Shown here: positions 26,128-37,055 of the stretch, in pieces
Layout of the letters: each line of letters opens with the position of its first letter
Position numbering within the stretch: the first letter of the stretch is position 1
Source of the DNA: Gloeopeniophorella convolvens
Lineage: Eukaryota; Basidiomycota; Agaricomycetes; Russulales
Direction: 5' to 3'
NCBI GenBank assembly: GCA_022496205.1
Contig: WTXD01000099.1
Coordinates: 1 to 64,000, forward strand
DNA length: 64,000 bases
Position numbers and translations under genes: made by a program
Notes under the pieces: generated by a model
Seen by the model: only the letters and a program-made list of their open reading frames with translations
What the model was told of the DNA's origin: nothing
Database searches by the model: none

Positions 26128-26434
26128 ATGCCCTCCGAGGAGACAAAAGTGCGTACTCAAAGCCGCGCGTTCGGCTCATACACACGCTGAGACCGCTAAC
26201 ACAGGAGCGTGTCGTCCGTGCCATCGACCTTGGCCGTGTACGTTCCGTGTTATCTTCCGTTTCTGCCACGCTGACTGCTCACAGACTGTCTTGCACTATG
26301 GTTGGATCCCGTTCATCATCTACGTTGGCTACACTCGTAGCAACCCTCAGCCGTCGTTGATTAAGTATGTTGCAAGCCGTCTCCTTCTCTTCGTCGCTTA
26401 TGGTCCGCGCAGGCTGATCAGCCCGCTGGCATAA
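26128..26434 (+). CDS. TOM7: Mitochondrial import receptor subunit TOM7
   Basis: This is a 51-residue tail-anchored protein of the outer-membrane TOM complex. It is encoded by four tiny exons (26128-26148, 26205-26237, 26285-26364, 26413-26434) that sum to exactly 52 codons. The spliced product begins MPSEETKERVVRAIDLGRTV, followed by the signature LHYGWIPFIIYVGY membrane segment and ends IKLISPLA, matching the yeast pattern AHYGWIPFVLYLG...LLSPL. No single long ORF shows it, so it is easily missed. It shares a ~210-base divergent promoter region with eIF3f. Confidence 0.94.
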
Positions 26435-26842
26435 TGCGCCACGTCCCAGGGCTCACCCTCGCTCCCCATACACACGTTGTATCTATCATAGACTCTTGCC
26501 TGCCAAAATAATGCCACGTCGAAGCCTCCTTTTTGTGCTGGTGAGTTGGTCTCGCCAACCACGCGTTGTGATTATACAGTTCAGTGGTGGTGCTCGCGTA
26601 CCTTCGGTGCTGCGACACCCTGAGCTACCTGTTGTATCGCAGCTGGGCAGCCGTGTGGATTAACGAAGGCCAGATATGACCAACTCACCTCTTCATTCGC
26701 GTGTGATGCTTGGCTGTCTCTAACACGTTTGCTTCCCAGTTCGGCGCGTCACGGGCATTATAGATTGTTGCGTCGATAGCTATAATATGCAATATATACA
26801 GAAAGCGTCGAAAGCGAAAAGATCACTAAGTTATGTGAAAGA
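26435..26842. terminator. Convergent 3' region between TOM7 and the RING E3 gene
   Basis: The 408 bases lie between two converging stop codons. No coding signal was found; it should hold both polyadenylation regions. Confidence 0.4.
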
Positions 26843-28280
26843 CTACAAGTATACGCGGCGAAGGTCGCCAGCCATGGTGATACGTTTGCAAATTGGGCAA
26901 ACCCCTGTCGCATTAAGACATTGCAGCCAACATGGTCGACAGCATGCGTGCCAGCAACCAGTGCTAACTGTCGGCTCGCTGTAGGCCTCCAGACAGATAC
27001 GGCACCCAGTTGTGCCTTCCACCGGTGTCTTCTGGAACCGAATGAGCACGCGACGTAAATCGAGTAAATCAAGCATACCATGAGCAGCTGTACCTTGCTC
27101 TCTAGTGCAGCGATTAGTCTCCGCGGGTCCTTCTCCCGTCTTGCGTGCTCGATAGCAAGGTCCGCTTCCGCTGCTGCTGCTGCACGAGCAGCGCCGAAAT
27201 CGCCGGCAGATGGGTTAGGCTCTGCACTGCCAGCAAGGACGTCGGCCTCCGTAAACTGCGCCGCGCCGAACGCCCCCACGTCGTCCCCCTCCACATCGAT
27301 GTCATCCTCGACATCCTCGGCCGAGCGATTGCCCACTGCGAATCCGAGCGCTGCCGCGCCTGCGCCTGCGCCTGGCCGGAGCCGCAACCTCCGCGCACCG
27401 TCAGGCGCCTCGCTCTCCTCCCACGGATCGCCCTCGTCCTCACCTTCACCGTCCACATCGAGCAGTGCGTCGCCGTCCACATTAACTTCGGCGTCCGCGC
27501 CTGGCGGAGTGGTGAGGGCAGCGTGTGCCAGGCACGCGTCAACGTGAGCCGCAACGACGTCTGGGTCACCCTCAACGTCACGCAGGCACACGGGGCATTG
27601 CTGCACGGCGGCCCGTGCGCGCGCCTTGCCTTTCCCCGCGGGCGGCACATCGTCCTCATCGCGGGTCGCGGCGCGCAGCGCCATATGCCGTACGTGCCGG
27701 CGGCGCTTGAGCGCGGACAGCGTCTTGGTGAGGCGTTCTGGGGGCACGGCGGAGGCTGGGGCCGAGGGGTGCAGCGTTGAGCGGCGGCGCACGATGGATC
27801 TTTGGAGAGACATGTAGGTCAAATAGATGTGTGCATGGGGGACCCGGGACGTACGGCGCATCGTGCGGAAGCGGGAAAGGGTCGGGAAAGCCGTCGACGT
27901 CGCCGACGTGGTCGAGGATGGTCTGCACGCGCGATGCTTCGAGCGTCTCGTGCTGCTCGAGGAGGCGCACGGGTATTTGCTCCAGGCAGATGGGACATTC
28001 ACGCGTCTCGGCGCGCTTCGCTACGGACCGGAGCATCGCAGTCAGCTCGGAATTGTCGGGCGTCACTACAGAGCGGGGCGCACCTCGTTTGACAGTCGGT
28101 GTTGCAGATCCAGACGTGGATGCAATAGTGCCGTGCTCCTCCTCCGCCTCGTCCCCGCGCACAGAATCTGTGAATAGCTGGTTGGAGGCGCGCCGCTTGC
28201 CTCTGCTTTGAGTAATGTCTCAGTCTGTTGCGAGCTTGGAACGGGCGCTTTGGGACGCACTTGACTGTTCCATTCGGCAT
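26843..28280 (-). CDS. RNF220-like RING-type E3 ubiquitin ligase
   Basis: Three Cys-rich modules appear in order: CPICLEQIPVRLLEQH (C2H-type finger), CPVCLRDVEGDPDVVAAHVDAC (UBZ-like finger) and a C-terminal RING (CRICLEAYSEP...CWHACCRPCW...CPICK). The chain ends GDLRRVYL, the exact style of RNF220 C-termini (GDLRRIYL). Between them lies an acidic stretch (EGEDEGDPWEESE) and an Ala-rich helix. The start is a 20-base first exon at 28261-28280 (MPNGTV), spliced over 28206-28260 to NRGKRRASNQLFTDSVRGDE. This is inferred, because the frame has a TGA upstream of the acceptor. A last intron (about 26840-27110 region) joins the RING exon. Metazoan RNF220 ubiquitinates nuclear proteins; the fungal substrate is unknown. 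Confidence 0.85.
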
Positions 28281-28569
28281 AGTCTCGCTCTCGCGCGTGC
28301 GGGTACGGCGCGTGGGCCAACTTACGGGCGTCGACGCGTCGTGTGTATTGACTGCGGGACACGCGAGGCAGCGCGAGTCGGTGGATGCGACGTTTGGCCA
28401 ACGGATGGAAGATCTGCGCGGAACGGAACCATCGAACCCCTACGCGACGTCCGAGTCTATCTTATCTTATCGTGGCGCTAATCTACGGTAAATACTTCTA
28501 CTACACTACACTAATCCTTCCCGTGTTCGCGCGCGACGCGCTACTCAGCCAGACCCGTCCGCCATGTCA

Positions 28570-29473
28570 CTAGCTGTTGAAGATGCGGGAATGGAGCAGA
28601 TCATGTCGTGCAGCGAGAATCTCGCCCAATGGCCACGTCGTCGCCGGAAGCCGTTCATCGGCATGCTCATCGTCGGCATCCTCCTCTTGCAACGCCCCAG
28701 AAACGAGCTGGGCCGTTTCCGCGGCAGTTGCATGGATAAGAGGCTGCACGGCGTGCAGCAAGAGTTGCTGCGCCGCATACGGGCCCAGTGCGTTCATACG
28801 TACTGCGGCGGAGAGCACGCCGCGTGCATGCAGGAAGAGATGCAAGTGCGCGCCGCGATCTGACAGCATGGCCCCGTCAAATCTCATTCATCAACAGAGA
28901 ACACACGTACGCACCAACTGTAAGACCGAGCGCACCAGCGAGCACGCCCCAACACACGGGAAGGTGGCCCGGCACGTCGTGTTCCCCGCGCCGCACCCGC
29001 AGCTTGAGTGCACTGACCAGCGCGCTTGCGCGTGCCTCGCGTTCGTCCAGTGACGGCGCGCCGAAAAGGAGAGCAGGCGGGCGCGTAAAACCCTTCGTGT
29101 AAAGCGTGAGGAGCGCTGCGCCCTGCGCACACGACGCGCGCCGCGTAACATGGTTCAGCGTGCTCGCGTCGTACAGCGCATCGACGCGCGCGAGAGCAGC
29201 CAGCGCCGAACCTAGCTCCCCAACATCACCGCTCGCATATGCGGCAGCCACACGGTGCGCATCACGGGCAAAAGGGAGCGCGCTGCGCGCGTAGGTGTCG
29301 ACGGAGCTGCGGAGGAAGGCAAGAGTGTCCGCGCCGGCAGGGCCGGGGACATGGAAGAGCGCGTGCGCGGCAGTGGACTCGAGCCCTGCGGACGCGACGA
29401 ACGAGCCAGTTGGGAGATTGGCGTCTGAGAGGAGGAGCAGGAGGTAGGCCTCCTTGTCATCGACCGACTGCAT
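28570..29473 (-). CDS. ureF: Urease accessory protein UreF
   Basis: UreF joins UreD and UreG to load nickel and CO2 into urease. The protein opens MQSVDDKEAYLLLLLSDANL, followed by PTGSFVASAGLESTAAHALF, the family signature. FLRSSVDTYARSALPFARDA, TLNHVTRRASCAQGAALLTL and HLPVCWGVLAGALGLTV follow. One intron (28860-28914) leads to DRGAHLHLFLHARGVLSAAV, RMNALGPYAAQQLLLHAVQP and the tail ILAARHDLLHSRIFNS, again canonical. The gene is strongly GC-rich. No other urease gene lies nearby, as usual in fungi. Confidence 0.95.
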
Positions 29474-29757
29474 TCGCCGCGGGCGAGATGGGCGAGGCAG
29501 ATAAGAAGGCGGCCTCGCTCGGCCCGATGTTTGCTCACTGTGATCTATTGGCTAATATACATCATAAAGTATCGTAGGCTGATCTCGTAACCCTACAAGT
29601 TGGTGGTAGTATTACACTGGACCGAGCTACATGATGGGGACAGTACGCGATGGTATGGCATTGGGGTGTTGTGACGGTATGTCGAGTCCTCCACTAGCAT
29701 TCACAAATCAGATCATACTCGTCTGGAACTTTGAAGGTGGCTATAGCAGATATTAGA

Positions 29758-31173
29758 TCAGAGTCTGGGTAGATACGTCACACGACAACGGGACTCACGT
29801 CGATACTCTGCCCTCTGGGCTTTCACGCGATGGGCAACAACGCTCTGGAAGCCTTCCAGGGCCTGCATATCTTCTCCCCTATCATGATCAAGGAATGGCG
29901 ACAAGTAGTCTTGGTTATACGATGCATAGTTTTCCGGCTGGACCCACCAAGCATCCTGGATGCTCAGGAATACGAGGCGTTGGAGCTCCTCGGAGAGTTT
30001 CGCATATATGCGCGACCACGGTCGCGATACCTCCGGTGAATCATCATCGCCAAACTCGTCATCAAAGGCCTCGTCTTGAGCCCCCAGCGCGTTGCCATTC
30101 TGCTCCGGTACATCCCTCGGCACAACAATCTGGCAGTGCCATAGGTGCAGCTCCATGAGGGTCTCGCTATGGCGCAGGATGAGAGCCTCCGCGTCGCCGC
30201 TGTCGGAGAACTGGACGTGCTGGAGGCGCAGCGCACGCAACCGTGGGAAGCGCAGCTGCGCAAAGGGGAAGGGGAAGGGATGTGCGCCGAAAAAATCAGA
30301 GAAGCCAAGAGAGAGTGCAGTGAGCGTCGCGGGGTTTGGCAACATAACCAGCCGACGCCAGAGGGTGTCACAGAGGAACGGCTCGACGGGGACGCCCGAC
30401 GGTATCTCCTTGTTTGCATTCGGCTCGTCGCTCCGTCTGAGCCACGCGTTCGCGCTGCCGGTGTGCAGCTCGAGACGCGTCAAGTCGCGCATGAGCGCGC
30501 CGAAGGCGACATCTTCGTATTGCGCACAGTGAAAGGGCGGTAGGCGCGTGATCGATAGGGACTCGAGTGGACGTGACAGGCTCGCACCGAGTACCAGCAG
30601 CGCGTCGAGGATAGATGAGAGGTCGTCCATTATTGCCAGGTTCCCTTTCACGGGCACGACCTCGCCGAAACGGATGGAGAGGGCATTGAGTGCGGGAAGC
30701 TCGTATAGACGGGAGAGTGTATGGTGCAGCAACTTGCGGATCTCCGAACGAGACGCGCGCGCTGCCAGCTCATCGGGTGTGATTTCATCATAACGCTGAG
30801 GTTCTACGGGTCGAATCACATTAGATCGATGATCTTTGCACGTATGAACCGTGTACTTACCTGGATCCCAGTACTGGTAATTCACCACCTTCACACCCTC
30901 GCGCACCCACGGTGACTGTAGCATTGCAAGAAAGCCATTGATGCTACGCAGCGTGTGCGTGAACGTGAGGATATGGAATGCACGCGGAGACGCTATGTGA
31001 CAAAGACGACTACATGTTGCGCGTAGATTCAACAGGTCTTGTGGATATCTAGAGCTTGACGGTGGCGGGTCTTGCTCTGGATCATCGTTCTCGAGATCGA
31101 GGACGAGGTCATTGACGATGATCAGAATAAGGTCGTCCGGGAGGTGGGCGAGGTCCAACTTTGGTTTGGGCAT
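29758..31173 (-). CDS. F-box-like protein
   Basis: The ORF spans 471 codons if read through. The N-terminus carries a divergent F-box (AHLPDDLILIIVNDLV ... LLNLRATCSRLCHIASPRAF), followed by leucine-rich blocks typical of Agaricomycete F-box proteins (LRALRLQHVQFSDSGDAEAL, LMELHLWHCQIVV). A perfect GT-AG intron, GTAAGTACAC...CCGTAG near 30800-30870, lies in frame. Splicing it joins WDP to EPQRYDEITPDEL and is probably real. Such proteins recruit substrates to SCF ubiquitin ligases; the target is unknown. It lies 389 bases downstream of the AFG1 stop on the same strand. Confidence 0.8.
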   Translation of the reverse strand: MPKPKLDLAHLPDDLILIIVNDLVLDLENDDPEQDPPPSSSRYPQDLLNLRATCSRLCHIASPRAFHILTFTHTLRSINGFLAMLQSPWVREGVKVVNYQYWDPGKYTVHTCKDHRSNVIRPVEPQRYDEITPDELAARASRSEIRKLLHHTLSRLYELPALNALSIRFGEVVPVKGNLAIMDDLSSILDALLVLGASLSRPLESLSITRLPPFHCAQYEDVAFGALMRDLTRLELHTGSANAWLRRSDEPNANKEIPSGVPVEPFLCDTLWRRLVMLPNPATLTALSLGFSDFFGAHPFPFPFAQLRFPRLRALRLQHVQFSDSGDAEALILRHSETLMELHLWHCQIVVPRDVPEQNGNALGAQDEAFDDEFGDDDSPEVSRPWSRIYAKLSEELQRLVFLSIQDAWWVQPENYASYNQDYLSPFLDHDRGEDMQALEGFQSVVAHRVKAQRAEYRRESRCRVTYLPRL

Positions 31174-31562
31174 GATAGAAAATAGCGGGTCGGAGGAGCT
31201 CTTGAGACACGGTCGTTTATAACGGTGGCGAGCATTTGCGAATGCTTGGTGGCAGTCCAGTCAAGATTGAGATCGTTGGCCACGCAAGTGCACGGCAACT
31301 CCCGACACCACGGGCAACGGTGGGTCGACGCGAATGACTCGAACTGCGGGCCACCATGAGCGTTTTGCGCTTGCTGCCTGAGCTCGAGTGCACTTGGGCG
31401 CTCGAGCACTGATGGCATGTATCCACACTCAGTATGTTCCAGCATGTAGGTGGGGACAGGTTGCACAGGAATCTTACGATAGCATTATCGAGACGTACAA
31501 TATAGCACTCATAACATATAAGCCCGTCCTAGTCAACCAAGATATTAGATGGGTATGAACGT
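31174..31562. other. Intergenic, promoter side of the F-box gene
   Basis: An antisense-free gap between the F-box start and the AFG1 stop. The open frame at 31122-31466 has no family signal. Nothing else was seen. Confidence 0.4.
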
Positions 31563-33397
31563 CTACCGCCGGCCTGCACTATCCATCCACTCTGTACTGC
31601 CCATCTGGACCAGCCGCGAGCAGCACCGCGCAAATGCAAAGAGCTCCTCCTCGCCGCTGAACATAGATGCAGCGCCTGCGATCTCTGCAGGCAAGCCCTG
31701 CATGGTCACATAGATCAGGCTCAGCGGAGAGATTGCAGATATGAGAGAGTATCCCTACCAGGTCATCCATGATGGCACGCATGTGATCTGATACATGGGC
31801 ATCCGACGCAGCTGCCGAGTCATCCGAGAATATCTCAAATATGGGCACCTCTGAAGACGCGAATAGCCGCGTCTTGCTTTCGTAGCATGCATCGATAAAT
31901 GTGATGAACCGCCGCGCCTTATGTGCCCAACATCAGCATAAGGAATGCATCAAAGAGCGTGAACTGCACTCGCGCAGCGTACCTTGTCCTTCTCGCCGAG
32001 CCCCATACGCGGAACATCAGTGACGAACAGCGTACCAAAACGCTGCGTCAGCTCTAGGTAGTCTGCCGCCCCGAGTGGGCGCCCGCACAGCTCCGTGAAC
32101 CCAAATTGCGCGACGCGTCCCGCGCTACGCGGCACCGTGAGGTTACGTCCCCACAGGCGCATTGTCGAGTCGAGTTCGATAGGCAGCCCGTCAGTGAGCG
32201 CCGAAAAGCGTGTGTCGATCGCGGCGCGGGTCGCTGGACTCAGTGGCGAAAAGTAGGCGTGCGAGAGAGCGCGCGGCATGCGGCGGTAATCTGCGGCGAT
32301 AGCGCGGAGGTGAGCGACGTGGGTGACCGGGGTGGATGGGCACGCGGGCACGGACCGGTGCCTGAGTCCAAGTCGGTAACAGCAAAATGGGACTTGAGCA
32401 GGTCGATCGCGGGCAAGAAAGATGCGCGCTGGATGCCGTTCTTATACAGTTCGTCGGGATGACGGCTGTGAATGTTGATCAGGTCAAGGTTGAACGAGCA
32501 AGAACGGGACTGAAACATACTTGGATGTAAAGACGCAAACCACGTCGTGCTCAAGCAACGCCTCTAGGAGCCGCCGCAGTATCATTGCGTCCGCTATGTC
32601 CGTCACTTGAAACTCGTCCAGACAAAGAACGCGAGCCTCGCTTGCGAGGTCGCGCGCGACTGGCGCGAGCGGGTCACCGGCTCCGGCAGCCTTGGCCGCG
32701 TGCATGCGTTTATGGACGTCGAGCATGAACGCGTGGAAGTGGACACGCCGCTTGCGGGTGACGCGTGCTGGAAGGGTGTTGTAGAACAAGTCCATGAGCA
32801 TGGTCTTGCCGGTGCCAACGTCTCCGTAGAGATACAAGCCTTGAGGCCTGCCTTCGCTGCTTGTGCTGGGACCTGGACGGGAGAAGAGCCGCGAAAGCTA
32901 TATAACGACTGGGTCAGATACGATTCAGGGATTTATATCGGGGACATGTTACGAGTGATGGGGGCTCTATTGGTGGCGGTTCGTAGACTGCTAGGGCATC
33001 GTGTAGATCTTGCAGTTTCTGGATGATCCGGGTCTGGTGGTCATCCGGCTTCAGTGAGCCTGTCGCGACGAGCGTCTGGTACTCTCGCATGGGCGTAGAT
33101 ACATCTTTGAAATGCAGCATGATCATTAACGATGCGGTGGCGAGGGTGGCGAGACGTACCTTGCTGAGGGATGTGTAAGAATACCCCCGGCTCTACATCG
33201 GCCGACGTGCTACGTGTGCTGGCAAGCGTCGAATTGTATAGCCGATTATAGGATATGCTTGGTCCAGCGACTTTTCTCCACTGATAGCGTGCAGATGTCG
33301 TTGCGGGACTCGCAAAAGCATGCAGAGTCCGAATCGGCGCGGAGGAAGATGGTAGACGGCGGGATATCGCGATACGTGCGCCAGCTGGGGGCTTCAT
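31563..33397 (-). CDS. AFG1: AFG1/LACE1-type mitochondrial AAA ATPase
   Basis: AFG1 family ATPases act in mitochondrial protein quality control. The start at 33397 opens an Arg/Ser-rich presequence ([20 protein letters not shown]) expected to target the matrix. The PLxEY-type motif appears as [20 protein letters not shown]. The Walker A is [20 protein letters not shown] and the Walker B is [20 protein letters not shown]. Later blocks are [30 protein letters not shown]...[24 protein letters not shown] and the C-terminal [12 protein letters not shown] after a final intron ([12 protein letters not shown]). About seven exons are present. The overall order and length fit the family. Confidence 0.93.
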
Positions 33398-33847
33398 CTG
33401 TGAGTTATTATACGCAGTGTAGCTGGGTCAGATGGCTGGAGAACCAGGGTATGTAGGCCTGTCTAGAGCGAGGAAGAGATAAAGCAAAGGGAAAGAAAGC
33501 GAAGCTGTGCGCTCGCTCGAGGCGGACGGCACTCGCGGCCGCTTGTGGAACAAATCTAAGCCCGTTTCACGTGGCGCCCGTCGACGTCACGAGCCGAGCC
33601 GAGACCCGGTTCGCGGAACGGCTTTTTCCGAATGCCGTACGCATTTGCAGGTGGGGAGCCGTTTCAGTCGACCTTTCCAAGACATTGAACACGGTAGAAA
33701 ACACCTTGTCCGACAGACGAGTGGCCTCGCGGACATGTCTCTTTGCCAACCCAGTAACTCCGGAGGTCCAAGGCTCCTGGCCAAGCAGACCTGTCTCCGC
33801 GAATTAGGTATGTCCACCGAGGCACCCAATCAATAGATCACTCTTGA
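33398..33847. other. Intergenic, no gene seen
   Basis: The 450 bases lie between the AFG1 start and the first hydrolase stop. Open frames at 33507-33836 on both strands overlap each other and show no family signal. Confidence 0.4.
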
Positions 33848-35133
33848 CTAGTACGTAGTATCATAACTTTCCTCTATCCAGCGTACCATCTCCTTGTAAT
33901 CGCTTCCACGACCGCCCTCTCCTGCTGCAAAGCGGTTGATCATGTCCTCGTGCACACCCCCATTCTCGAGCACAACCCGCAGCCCGCTCTCCTTGAAGCC
34001 CCTCTTGAGCTTCTCCGCCATCTCCAAGATCTGGTCGTAGATGCACTCGTGGGAACCCCCGAACACCAGAACTCGCTTCACGGCCCCCTCTCCTCCTACC
34101 CACCACCCATCTGGCGTCTCGAGGGGTTCGACATACGCGCGGATCGCTGGCGTAACTCCTTGGAGCACCTCCACGGCAAACTTGTTGTAGAACGCGCGTG
34201 GCACCCAGTCACGTGCGTCGTTGCGCTCGTAGCTCCCTGCTCCTTTCTCATGGAAGGCGACCCATGGTGATACGAGCGCTGCGCCTGCGAGCGGTTCTGA
34301 CAGCCCTGGAGGTGGCGGGATTCCCTCCATCGGATGCAAGAGGTGCGACATGAGCTGCAGGCAGAGATTTCCGCCCGCGGAGTCGCCAGCGATGATGATT
34401 CCCGAGGGTGGTGTACCACTTTGGAAGAGGAACTTGAGCGCGGCGTTAGCCTGGCGAAGTTGAGTAGGGAACGGCGCGCGCGGCGCCAAGGCTAGGGAGC
34501 GCCATCATCAATCTCATGGACGAGACAGGGTACGAGATAGAGGACCCACAGTACTCGAGGACTGCAATGCCAGTGTCGATCCCAATTCGCGTGAGGTCCT
34601 TTTTGAGCTTGTAAACAAATTCAAAGTATTGTTGTCCGGCAGGTATGCTGAATCCGCCACCTAATTATATGGGTCAAGTCTTGGTCTGACGTTGTCTCAG
34701 CGGCTTACCATGGAAGTACAGGAGTACGCGGTCCTTATTTCTTGGTCCCACCCAATGGAGGCGCGCGCACTCACCGACATCGTCAGTCAAGATTTCAAGT
34801 TTCTTGTCTTGTGCAAACGCCTCGTATGTCTTGTTCGTCGGAGGGGCTATCGCGCGCACGATGGAGTCTATGGAATAACCGCGCGAGAGTAATGCGCGCA
34901 TCAACGCGATGTTCGCCGACCGTTTCAAAGAACGGCCTTTGTTATGACGGAAGGTTCCAACTGCTAGAGATAAGGCTATGCTCGTGTAAGTGAGGAGCTT
35001 GTCCGTGCGATGCGGTAAAATTGAAACACGTACGGAGACTAGCCCAGAATGGCAGGAAGGCAAGCTTTTGGGCCATGGTCAAAGGGGGAGGATAAGAGTC
35101 CTCAATCGAAACTATTATGGGTGCGGTAGCCAT
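33848..35133 (-). CDS. Alpha/beta hydrolase fold-3 (HSL-like), copy 1
   Basis: The N-terminal exon reads MATAPIIVSIEDSYPPPLTM. A spliced GRSLKRSANIALMRALLSRG segment follows. The oxyanion-hole HGGG forms across an intron (LLYFHG-GGFSIPAG). The nucleophile elbow is GIIIAGDSAGGNL (Ser) and a late VHEDMINRF holds the catalytic His. This is the hormone-sensitive-lipase/abhydrolase-3 arrangement. It has about five exons, all with consensus boundaries. Two paralogs follow upstream at 35823-37055 (dead) and 38127-39392 (intact), all on the minus strand, so the locus is a tandem array. It should be an esterase or deacetylase; the substrate is unknown and no secretion signal is seen. Confidence 0.88.
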
Positions 35134-35822
35134 ATTGTAACGAGATAATTCGCTGAAAGCAATGAGTGGGTGGGCGCAAGGTCGACAGCACCTGATTATA
35201 TACTTGCATATACTTGCTCGCGCAAAGATCAGCTATCTGCCAAGTGTGGGTAAGTCTGTCGAAGTCAAATCGTATGTCACCAGTGGGTCACTCCCTGCAT
35301 CCATCAGCGCATTGGCACCCTCATCACTCGGATGGCATCCATGAAGTGGATGCGCATGCTTCCACGCGGTGCCCTGCTTGATTCTCGTGACCGTACAGAA
35401 GAGGCTTCGATAGTGGGCATACATTGCGGTGCAAGGTTGTGGACCGCCGGCCCAGTGGGTATCAGCGGAAGCAGCTCATCTGAGGCTCAACGCATCCCAC
35501 ACAATCATCAGCGGACACTACTTACACAATATCAACAAGGTCCAACCGAAGAGGCAATGTGCGATTCGGGTCCGTTGAATCGCCGCCGCAGACCATATTA
35601 GTATGATACATCAACTCGAAACAGCCTCCCTACGAACCTGCACGTTCCCGGAGTAGAACCCAGCTGCATCGCTGGTTGCTCATACACTATACGACCATCA
35701 ATTCACGAGTCAATAGTGATATGCTTGAAGTGCGAGACCCGAGGATTTCCGTTGTATGGGTCCGACGTTGTTACCTACCTGTAAGCCACCCATCATGCTA
35801 CTAACCGCTTCCATAATTCTTC
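35134..35822. other. Intergenic between hydrolase copies, no gene seen
   Basis: About 690 bases upstream of hydrolase copy 1. A short CA/GT-rich stretch and small open frames without family signal are present. Confidence 0.4.
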
Positions 35823-37055
35823 TTTGATGCAGCGCACTATCTCCTTGTAATCGTTCCCTCGCCCGCTGCAAAGCGATCAATCATGTCCTCGTGCACGCCC
35901 CCTGGTTCAACTACCGTCCCCAGATCCTTGAAGCCCTCCTCGAGCTTCTCCACCATCTCCAGTATATGATTGAAGATTCCCTCATGCGAACCTGCAAATA
36001 CGAGTACGCGCCAGACAACACGCTCACCGCCATCTCACCACCCTTGCGGGGCTTCGAGCGGCTCAACGTGTGCGCGGAGCACTGGTGTCACGCCGGGGCG
36101 CACTTGGGCGGCGAACTGATCGTAGAACGCGCGTGGGATCCAGTCGAGCGCGTCGTTCCGCTTGTAACTCGCAACTCCTTTCTCGTGGAACGTGACCCAG
36201 GGCGGGGTGGGTGCTGCACCTGCAAGCGGTTCACTGAGTACTGCGGGCGGCGCTGCCCCCTCAAGGGGATGCAAGAGGTGTGCAGATAGCTCAAGACATA
36301 AGTTCCCACCCGCTAAGTCGCCGGCGGTGATGATACCCGACGATGGTGTGCCGCGCTTCAGGAGGAATTTGAGCGCAGCAGTGGCCTGGCGCAGCTGTGC
36401 AGGGACAGGTGCTCGTGGAGTCAGGGCTGAAGAACATAAGTAGTGAAAGAGGAGCAAATAATGAGCCAGAGCTCACATTCTAGAACAGCAACCCCAACTT
36501 GTCGCCAACAATACCCTCAACGTCTCTCTTGATACCATATACCAGATCGAAATACTGTTGCCGGCCGGTATGCTGAATCCATCACCTAAGCGCGCGGGCA
36601 TTCGTGACCTACGGTTGAACTTGGTATATGCACTTCTACAAGAGGACACGGCCATTGTTCCTTGGTCCGACCCAGTGAAGCCATGCGCCCTCGCTTATGT
36701 TGTCGGTCAAAATTTCGAGCTTGTTGCTGCGCACGAATGCAGCGTAGATTTCGCCGGTGGGTGTTGTAATCGTGCGAACGATGACATCCACAGAATAGCT
36801 CCGCGAAAGTAATGTGCGTGTCGTTGCTATGTTCGCAGATCGCTTCCATGAGCGGCCTTTGTTATGCCAGAAAGTCTCGACGGCAATTGAAAGAGCTATA
36901 GATAGACGGATAAGACCCAGAGAATCAATAGGATAGGGCGTTCAGATACTTACTGAGTGTTGAACGAAGAGGAAGCAGGGGGTGTCTCTGGCTCACCGAT
37001 AAGGGTGGAGGGTAAGAATCCGGATGACCGCAGTGACTAGTACTAGTGCCGCGTG
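35823..37055 (-). pseudogene. Alpha/beta hydrolase pseudogene, copy 2
   Basis: It is homologous throughout to the hydrolases on both sides but broken. The N-terminal DSYPPPLSVSQRHPLLPL is present without a matching ATG. The HGGG exon is lost: the frame reads RNNGRVLL then a stop instead of LLYFHG. The nucleophile elbow is GDLAGGN, where a TCA to TTA change replaces the catalytic Ser by Leu. A TGA follows EAPQGW. The conserved tail (HEGIFNHILEMVEKLEEGFK, GGVHEDMIDRFAAGEG) runs into early stops near 35840. Remaining similarity to copies 1 and 3 is high, so decay is fairly recent. Confidence 0.9.
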
